64,000 nt of DNA from CBDATA01 sp965202845 (lineage in GTDB: Bacteria > Acidobacteriota > Vicinamibacteria > Marinacidobacterales > Marinacidobacteraceae). Positions 58,198 through 64,000 of this stretch are shown here, in pieces. The notes under the pieces were generated by a model, which was not told the DNA's origin, did no database searches, and was given only the letters and a program-made list of their open reading frames with translations. The position numbers and the translations under genes are program-made. The DNA is taken from the NCBI GenBank assembly GCA_965202845.1, contig OZ241856.1, positions 1,054,001-1,118,000 of the forward strand. Reading direction: 5' to 3'. Positions within the stretch are counted from its first letter, which is position 1. Each line of letters begins with the position of its first letter.

Positions 58198-60119
58198 CGG
58201 GGCCGGACCCGCAGCGTGGTCTCGGTGCGACGGGTCGGCCCCGCGAGGATGTCCCACTGGTCCGCGTCCAACGCGATCGCGACTTCGCCGCCCTCGGAGC
58301 GCTTGCCGCCCGATTCCACCACCACCGGCATCCCGAAGGCCCGCAGTTCGTCCGCCTCCGGGTCGAACCGGATCCGGTTGCCCTGGACCCGGCTGGTCCC
58401 GCGCTCGAAGCGCGCCTCTCCGCTGCCGACGATGCCGGACAGGTTCCGCTCGGCGTCCACCTCCGCGAGGATGCGCTGGGCTTCCAGGCGGTTTCCGGCG
58501 TCCCCCGAACGGTGCTCGAAGACCGGATTCCCGGAGTATGCGAGCCCCCCGGCGCCGTGGCGGAGGGTTTCGGAGCGGATCGAAAAGGAGATCGAGTCTT
58601 CGCCGTCGTCGTCCCCGAATCGCAGGGCGCTGTCCACGCCCCCGTCCATGACGAAGGTCTGCGTCTCGGCGTCCAGGCGCAGCGCGCCGCCGTTCAGCCG
58701 GCTCTCCCCGAAGGCCATGCGGACGGCGCCGGAGAACCGCGCCCTGCCGGTTCCGGTCTCGATTTCGGCGCGGTCCCCGAGGATCGAGACGCCCTCCGGG
58801 CTGCCCGGCAGCCAGTCGGCCTTGCCGGCGAGCAGCCGGCCCGCCACGCCGTCCTCGCCCGCCACCCGGCCCGGCGCGCCTATCTCGATCCGCAGATCCT
58901 CGCCCTGCAATTCGAGGAGCGCGCTGTCCTCGATGCGCGGGCCTCCGCTCAGCGAAAACGTCTTGACGCCGTCCCACGAGGCGCCGGCCGCCGTGGCCCG
59001 GACGCCTTCGTGGACGATCTCCACCCCGCCCCAGTAGCGGGCGTCCCCCAGACTGGCGTCCTCGTGGAACCCGATGCGCGCCGCCCGCGCCTCGATGCGC
59101 ATCCAGGCGTCGCTTTCCGGCGCCGCCACCCGGGTGCGGACATCGCCGACCAGGTGGAGCGACTCCGGATCGCCGTCGTCGTCGAAGCGGGTCTCGGCTG
59201 TCTCTCCCTGCGCCTCCGCGTTCCCCGGGACGGAGAGCCGGGCGCCGCCGGCGACCCGGATCGCCTGGGGGCGTCGCCCGGAGTCGAGCTCCATCTCCAC
59301 CTCGTCGCCCAGCACGGTCAGCATCGCTTCCGGTTCGGACGGCTTTCGCACCTCGATCGTGGTGTCGAACCCGCTGGAGAGGCCGACCACCCGTCCGTCG
59401 TCCGGATCGCGGCGGATGTCGACCGATCGGGCGGAGAGCAGGCGGAATCCGGGAGAGGACACCTCGACGTCGCCGCCCAGGTTGATGCTCCCGTACCCTT
59501 GACGCTTCGGGCGTTCGACCCGGGCGAGATCGGCCGTCGCCGCGATTCCGTCGGGGTCCTCGGCCCGCATCGTCAAGCCCCGAAGGAGCGCCAGGCCGGA
59601 CGTCAGCGAGAAGTCGAGGCTCGACGCGACGCCGTGGAAGGCGCCGGTGCGGACCAGCATCGGTTCGGAAGCCCACAGGCGGTCAGGATTGCGCCGGAGC
59701 TGCAGGTGGGGACCGGCCAACTCCAGGTCGACGCTGGAGAACCGGACATGCCCCAGGAATTGAAAGCTCTCCCGTTCGACGTCGAGGAGAAGCTCTTCGG
59801 CTTCCACCAAGGTGTCCTCTTCGCCGTGGGTTCCGATGAAGCGCACCGAAACCCCCCGGAAGCGCTGTTCGGGACCGGACACGGTGACCGATTCCTCGGC
59901 GCGGATCTCGGCGATCGGCCGTCCCCGTTCGTCCACCTGGACCATCCGGATCCCGCTCGAGACCACGTTTTCGCTCTCCTCCAGCGGTTCGCCCTCGACG
60001 CCCACCTCGTGCGGCGCAAGTCCTTCCCGCACTTCCCGGACCACCATCCACCCGAAGGCGCCGAGCGCCGCCACGGTGACGAGCCGCATCCCCCGCCGCA
60101 GCAGGACGCGGAGGCTCAT
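58194..60119 (-). CDS. LptC-LptA (OstA-like) fusion, LPS transport
   Basis: 641 residues. One membrane anchor (LVTVAALGAFGWMVVREV) precedes an LptC-like beta-jelly-roll region (residues about 45-190: GIRMVQVDERGRPIAEIRAE ... LVEAEELLLDVERESFQFLG). A longer OstA/LptA-like beta-repeat region extends to the C-terminus (GNRIRFDPEADELRAFG near the end). In many bacteria these are two proteins. Here they appear joined, which would make one periplasmic bridge subunit. The ATG overlaps the accA stop (ATGA). Confidence 0.78.
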   Translation of the reverse strand: MSLRVLLRRGMRLVTVAALGAFGWMVVREVREGLAPHEVGVEGEPLEESENVVSSGIRMVQVDERGRPIAEIRAEESVTVSGPEQRFRGVSVRFIGTHGEEDTLVEAEELLLDVERESFQFLGHVRFSSVDLELAGPHLQLRRNPDRLWASEPMLVRTGAFHGVASSLDFSLTSGLALLRGLTMRAEDPDGIAATADLARVERPKRQGYGSINLGGDVEVSSPGFRLLSARSVDIRRDPDDGRVVGLSSGFDTTIEVRKPSEPEAMLTVLGDEVEMELDSGRRPQAIRVAGGARLSVPGNAEAQGETAETRFDDDGDPESLHLVGDVRTRVAAPESDAWMRIEARAARIGFHEDASLGDARYWGGVEIVHEGVRATAAGASWDGVKTFSLSGGPRIEDSALLELQGEDLRIEIGAPGRVAGEDGVAGRLLAGKADWLPGSPEGVSILGDRAEIETGTGRARFSGAVRMAFGESRLNGGALRLDAETQTFVMDGGVDSALRFGDDDGEDSISFSIRSETLRHGAGGLAYSGNPVFEHRSGDAGNRLEAQRILAEVDAERNLSGIVGSGEARFERGTSRVQGNRIRFDPEADELRAFGMPVVVESGGKRSEGGEVAIALDADQWDILAGPTRRTETTLRVRPR

Positions 60120-61087
60120 GCCGCGCCCGCCTCGATGCCCAGCCGTCCCATCTCCCGGAATTTGCGGTACCGGGCGCGACGACGCTCCTCGGGCGAAAGG
60201 TTCCCGACGCGCCGCAGCGCCTCCCGGAGATGTTCGCCCAGAATCCGGGCCGCGTCGTCGGGATCGGCGTGGGCGCCGCCGGGCGGTTCGGGGACGATCT
60301 CGTCCACGATGCCGTTGCGTCGGTGCTCGGCGGCGGTGATCCGCATCCGTTCGGCCGCCTCCGCCGCCGCGGCCTGGGCGCTCTCCGGGTTCTTCCACAG
60401 GATGGCCGCGCATCCCTCCGGCGAAATCACCGAATAGATCGCGTTTTCCATCATCAGGATGCGGTCGCCCACCGCGATCCCCAAAGCGCCGCCGCTCCCC
60501 CCCTCGCCGATGATGGCGACCACGATCGGCGCCCGCAGCCGGGCCATCTCCCGCAGGTTCACCGCGATCGCCTCGGCCTGCCCCCGCTCCTCCGCCTCGA
60601 TGCCGGGAAACGCGCCGGGAGTGTCCACCAGGGTGAGCACCGGCCTTTGGAATTTCTCGGCGAGACGCATGAGCCGCAGCGCCTTGCGATACCCCTCGGG
60701 CCGAGCCATGCCGTAGTTGCGGTGCAGCCGTTCCGGGATGTCGCGGCCCTTCTGCTGCCCGATGACCATCACCGGCTGCCCGTGGAGCCAGGCCAGCCCT
60801 CCGACTACCGCCGGGTCGTCGGCGAAGCGCCGATCCCCGTGCAGCTCGGTGAACCCGGTGAAGATGCGCCGCACATAGTCCAGGAAGTAGGGGCGATCCG
60901 GGTGGCGCGCCACCTGCACCCGCTGCCAGGGATTGAGGCTGGCGTAAGTCCGGCGCCGCCTTTCGAGCAGCTCCCGCCGGAGCGCGGCAATCTCGTGCTC
61001 GCGCCGGTCGGGGTAGCCGGTCAGCGCGTCGATCCGCTCGACCAGACGCTGGATTTCGGCCTCGAAATCGAGAAACGCGGACTGCAC
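60116..61087 (-). CDS. accA: Acetyl-CoA carboxylase carboxyltransferase subunit alpha
   Basis: 323 residues from GTG 61087. The sequence starts with FLDFEAEIQRLVERI and has the carboxyltransferase blocks RRIFTGFTELHGDR, MVIGQQKGRDIPERLHRNYG, FPGIEAEERGQAEAIAVNL and GEGGSGGALGIAVGDRILM. It works with AccD to carboxylate acetyl-CoA in fatty acid synthesis. A TAGACT hexamer (61100-61095) ends 7 nt before the GTG, which supports this start over one at 61126. dnaE lies upstream on the same strand, a common gene order. Confidence 0.95.
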   Translation of the reverse strand: MQSAFLDFEAEIQRLVERIDALTGYPDRREHEIAALRRELLERRRRTYASLNPWQRVQVARHPDRPYFLDYVRRIFTGFTELHGDRRFADDPAVVGGLAWLHGQPVMVIGQQKGRDIPERLHRNYGMARPEGYRKALRLMRLAEKFQRPVLTLVDTPGAFPGIEAEERGQAEAIAVNLREMARLRAPIVVAIIGEGGSGGALGIAVGDRILMMENAIYSVISPEGCAAILWKNPESAQAAAAEAAERMRITAAEHRRNGIVDEIVPEPPGGAHADPDDAARILGEHLREALRRVGNLSPEERRRARYRKFREMGRLGIEAGAA

Positions 61088-61094
61088 GGGGACC

Positions 61095-61100
61095 AGTCTA
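61095..61100 (-). promoter_or_regulatory. -10 element of accA, leaderless spacing
   Basis: TAGACT ends 7 nt (GGTCCCC) before the GTG at 61087. No ribosome-binding site is seen. Confidence 0.45.
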
Positions 61101-61149
61101 GCGAGACACGGCCGCCGCGGAAGCAAGCGGCGTGCCGCGCCCGTTCCGG

Positions 61150-64000
61150 TTAGAGCAAGCCGGGACGCCGCTCGCCGGCGGCGGTCGGCGTCGCAGCCGC
61201 TTCGCCTTCGGCGTCGGGCGCCAGAAGGCAGAATTCGGGAAGCGGTTCGCCGTCGAGCCGAACCGCGTCCGACCCCAGAAGCGTCGCCGCCTCGGTGACG
61301 AAGCGGCGGGTCGGCGCCACCGGACTCGAGGTGCGCAGCAGGATGGCCGCGCCCCGGTCGCGGATTTCCAGCGCGAGCGCGGTCTGTCCGGGATGCCGCT
61401 GCAGCAGCGCCTCCAGGGGCGCGCGCTGCGCCTCCGGATTCCGGACCAGCAGGGTGATCCGTCGCGCCAGCTGGATGGGCGCCCGGACCGCCGAGCGAAC
61501 CGTCTCGGCGCGCATCTCCGGCTTGTCGGGCTCCCGACTCCCGGGCCCCAACTGTCCCTCGACCAGCGCCGGAAACCCCTCGGAGAGTTCGGGGCAGTTC
61601 GCCAGGCTGTCGGGGAACACCACCACCGACAGCGATCCGGTCTCGTCCTCGAGGTTGAAATTCGCCATCCGTCGCTGCTGGCGGGTCTGCCGAATCCGTA
61701 GCCGGCGCACCAGCCCGGCGAGCCGGGTTCGCCGGGAGTCCCCGTCGGGTTTTTGTTCGGCGAGCGGGCCGTCGGTATGGGATCCGAGCGCGCGGCGGTA
61801 CTCGGTCGCCGGATGCCCCTTCCAGTAGAACCCGAACGCGCCGTGCTCATGGGCCAGCCGCTCCATCTCGGTCCATTCGGGACATTCCGGCCAGGCGTCC
61901 TCGGCCTTGGCGCCGAAGAGCGCCTGCACCCCGGCGTTCTTCCGGCTCCGTTCGCGCTGCGCCCGTTCGAAGATGCCGGCGACGCCGGCGACGATCCGGG
62001 AGCGGGGCTGCCCCACGAAATCGAGCGCCCCGGCGCTCCCCAGCGCCTCGAAAACCCCGCGGTTGAGTCCTCCCGCATCCATTCGGGAAACCAGGTCGCT
62101 CATCGAGGTGAAGACGCCGTCCCGCCGCGCGGCCACGATGGCGGCCGCCGCCCCCGCCCCCACCTGCTTGATGCCGCCCAGGCCGTAGCGCACCGCGTCG
62201 CCCTCGACGACCGCGCCCACTCCGCTTCGCTGCACGTCGGGCGGCAGGACGCGGATGCCGCAATCCTCGGCGCAGCGACGAAACCGGTCGAGCCGGGCGT
62301 CCTTGTCGGAGGAGCGCTGCTCCGCGGTGAGCAGCGAGGCGAAGAAATGCAGCGGAAAGTGGGTGCGCAGCCAGCCGGCCACGTAGGCCACCAGCGCGTA
62401 GCCGACCGCGTGCGACCGGTTGAAGCCGTAACCGGCGAACTTGGCGATCTGGTCGAAGGTGGCCACCGCCGCCCGCTCGGGCAGCCCGCGCTCCACCGCG
62501 CCCTCGACGAATCGCTGCTTCTGCTGCTCCATCACCTCCCGGTTCTTCTTTCCCATCGCCTTCCGCAGGATGTCCGCCTGGCCGAGCTCGTACCCGGCCA
62601 GCTCCCGGGCCGCCAGCATGACCTGCTCCTGATAGACGATGAGTCCGCGGGTTTCGGGGAACAGCCGGCGCGCCTTGGCGTGGAGGGTGGTCGAAAGCTC
62701 TCCCGACTTCTTCGCGTTCACGAACGCCTCGGTGTTTCCCGACTCCAGCGGTCCGGGCCGGTAGAGCGCGTTCATCGCCGCCAGGTCGTCGAGGGTCTCC
62801 GGCTGATAGCTCCGCAGCAGCTCCCGCATGCCCGAACTCTCGAACTGGAAGATGCCGTCGGTCTCGCCCCGGGCGAAGAGGGCGAACGCCTCCGGGTCGG
62901 GCGGCACCTTCTCGAATTTCCCGGCGGCGATGGCCTCCACCGATTCCCGCCGTTCGCCGTTCCGCCCCAGTCCGGAGTCGGCGAGGATGCGGTCGGCGCA
63001 GTCCTGGATGTGGGTGAGCGAGCGGAGACCCAGAAAGTCCATCTTGAACAGCCCCACCGCCTCGCAATCCTGCATGTCGAACTGGGTGCGGCGGCGCACC
63101 GTCGTGTTTCCGTCGGCTTCGGCGCGGGCGCCCCCCTTGGGGTCGGCGTCCTTGTAGAGCGGAAGGATGTCCTCCAGCGGCGCTGGGGCTATGACCACTC
63201 CGGCGGCGTGGGTGCCGACGCTCCTGGGCAGCCCCTCGAGACGGGCGGCGATGCGGAACAGCCTGGCGAATTCCGGTTTCCGGGCCGCTTCCTGGAGCGC
63301 CGGCGTGTCCCGGATCGCGGTTTCCAGGTCGGCGCCCTCCGGGATCAGCTTGGCGAGCCGATCCACCTGGTGGAGCGGGATCTCCAGCATCCGGCCCACA
63401 TCCCGCACCACCAGCTTCGACTGCATGGTGCCGAGCGTCATGATCTGCGCCACCCGGTCCTCGCCGTAGCGATCCACCACGTAGTCGAGCACCTCCTCGC
63501 GCCGCATGTCGCAAAAGTCCACATCGATGTCGGGAGGGCTGACCCGGGCCGGATTCAGGAAGCGCTCGAAGAGCAGTCCGTGCGCCAGCGGGTCGATGTC
63601 GGTGATGCCGAGGCAGTACGCGACCAGGCTGCCGGCGGCCGACCCCCGCCCCGGACCCACCGGAATGCGCTTCCCGCGCGCGAACCGGATGAAGTCCTGG
63701 ACGATGAGGAAGTACGCCGAGTATCCGGTCGTCCGGATGACGCCGAGCTCCAGTTCCAGGCGATCCCGGTAGTCGCTCTTCGGGGGGCGCTTCCCGTGCC
63801 GTTCCGGGGAGCGGAGCCGCTCCTCCAGGCCGCTTTGCACCGCCTCCCCGAAGTGCTCGTCCAGGGTCTTGTCGTCGGGAACGGTGTAGTCGGGAAGCAG
63901 GCTCTCGCCGGTCAGCAGGTCGTAGTCCTCGACCGCTTCCGCGATCCGCAGCGTGTTGGCGACCGCCTGGGGGACATCCCGGAAGACCTCGGCCATCATT
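61150..64000 (-). CDS. dnaE: DNA polymerase III alpha subunit, C-terminal part (runs off the window)
   Basis: About 950 residues are in the window; the N-terminal PHP domain lies beyond 64000. The palm motifs are clear: GPGRGSAAGSLVAYCLGI and SPPDIDVDFCDMRREEVL, which hold two catalytic aspartates. The fingers/helix-hairpin-helix part (AKFAGYGFNRSHAVGYALVAY) and a C-terminal OB fold (RRMANFNLEDETGSLSVVVF) follow. The PGRGSAAGS form and the place next to accA fit replicative DnaE1 rather than DnaE2. The C-terminus ends in AAGERRPGLL. Confidence 0.95.
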   Translation of the reverse strand, partial: MMAEVFRDVPQAVANTLRIAEAVEDYDLLTGESLLPDYTVPDDKTLDEHFGEAVQSGLEERLRSPERHGKRPPKSDYRDRLELELGVIRTTGYSAYFLIVQDFIRFARGKRIPVGPGRGSAAGSLVAYCLGITDIDPLAHGLLFERFLNPARVSPPDIDVDFCDMRREEVLDYVVDRYGEDRVAQIMTLGTMQSKLVVRDVGRMLEIPLHQVDRLAKLIPEGADLETAIRDTPALQEAARKPEFARLFRIAARLEGLPRSVGTHAAGVVIAPAPLEDILPLYKDADPKGGARAEADGNTTVRRRTQFDMQDCEAVGLFKMDFLGLRSLTHIQDCADRILADSGLGRNGERRESVEAIAAGKFEKVPPDPEAFALFARGETDGIFQFESSGMRELLRSYQPETLDDLAAMNALYRPGPLESGNTEAFVNAKKSGELSTTLHAKARRLFPETRGLIVYQEQVMLAARELAGYELGQADILRKAMGKKNREVMEQQKQRFVEGAVERGLPERAAVATFDQIAKFAGYGFNRSHAVGYALVAYVAGWLRTHFPLHFFASLLTAEQRSSDKDARLDRFRRCAEDCGIRVLPPDVQRSGVGAVVEGDAVRYGLGGIKQVGAGAAAAIVAARRDGVFTSMSDLVSRMDAGGLNRGVFEALGSAGALDFVGQPRSRIVAGVAGIFERAQRERSRKNAGVQALFGAKAEDAWPECPEWTEMERLAHEHGAFGFYWKGHPATEYRRALGSHTDGPLAEQKPDGDSRRTRLAGLVRRLRIRQTRQQRRMANFNLEDETGSLSVVVFPDSLANCPELSEGFPALVEGQLGPGSREPDKPEMRAETVRSAVRAPIQLARRITLLVRNPEAQRAPLEALLQRHPGQTALALEIRDRGAAILLRTSSPVAPTRRFVTEAATLLGSDAVRLDGEPLPEFCLLAPDAEGEAAATPTAAGERRPGLL

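Noticed and set aside
58512..60437. Long plus-strand open frame opposite lptCA and accA
   Set aside because: No motif, biased composition, and it lies fully antisense to conserved genes.
1..64000. tRNA or rRNA genes, CRISPR arrays, insertion sequences, prophage
   Set aside because: No cloverleaf, rRNA segment, spaced direct-repeat array, transposase or integrase was recognised by eye on either strand.

Overview
The window is about 70% G+C, Gram-negative, and almost gap-free: no stretch longer than about 110 bp lacks a gene. It carries a complete Tol-Pal operon, LPS-export genes (LptCA and LptB), HflKC and RpoN. The protein at 9503-10474 matches the architecture described as the 'VWFA-related Acidobacterial domain'. 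A bacillithiol ligase (BshC), a two-OB-fold SSB and a MoxR/DUF58/BatA/DUF4159 cluster are also present. Together these suggest Acidobacteriota or a close relative; the placement is inference. Most genes overlap their neighbours by 4 nt (ATGA, GTGA or TTGA). At least nine first-of-operon genes have a TANNNT -10 hexamer only 5-8 nt before the start codon, so leaderless transcription appears common.

Layout. 1-1357 (-): 5' part of metH. 1413-3561 (+): a cation symporter and a metallopeptidase lipoprotein. 3584-7562 (-): argS, lepB and bshC. 7611-11349 (+): a homocysteine methyltransferase/MTHFR fusion, then a VWFA-related protein coupled to an HNH endonuclease. 11392-12781 (-): a di-haem cytochrome c peroxidase and a small unknown protein. 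12861-28675 (+): one ten-gene operon with DUF4159, a large VWA protein, a caspase-like protein lacking its cysteine, a TPR-peptidase MA protein, a second DUF4159, MoxR, DUF58, BatA-like and DUF4175 proteins, and an orphan DPPH-type methyltransferase. 28706-29173 (-): a SnoaL-like lipoprotein. 29214-33838 (+): hflK, hflC and a large metallopeptidase.

33858-37857 is a redox island. In transcription order on the minus strand it encodes a periplasmic peroxiredoxin, a DsbD N-domain-like protein, an OsmC-family protein, a flavin reductase and a PEGA lipoprotein; next to them lie an AhpD-like protein (-) and an SRPBCC protein (+). The peroxiredoxin and the OsmC gene each contain one in-frame UGA exactly at the catalytic cysteine position, followed by a hairpin. 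They are best read as two selenoproteins in one operon. This is the most interesting feature of the window.

37969-43157 (-): recN, miaB, bifunctional nuclease, parA and parB. 43226-48144 (+): tolQ, tolR, tolA, tolB, pal and cpoB. 48184-53470 (+): ssb, then lexA behind a promoter whose -35/-10 spacer is filled by a 16-bp palindrome, then imuA, an ImuB protein reduced to its C-terminal domain, a D12-class DNA adenine methyltransferase and a Tat-type amidase lipoprotein. 53490-61087 (-): accA, lptCA, lptB, rpoN, then EIIA(Man), HPr and EI, an incomplete regulatory-type PTS. 61150 to the window end (-): dnaE, truncated by the window edge.

No rRNA, tRNA, CRISPR array, insertion sequence, prophage or selenocysteine machinery (selA, selB, selC, selD) was seen.
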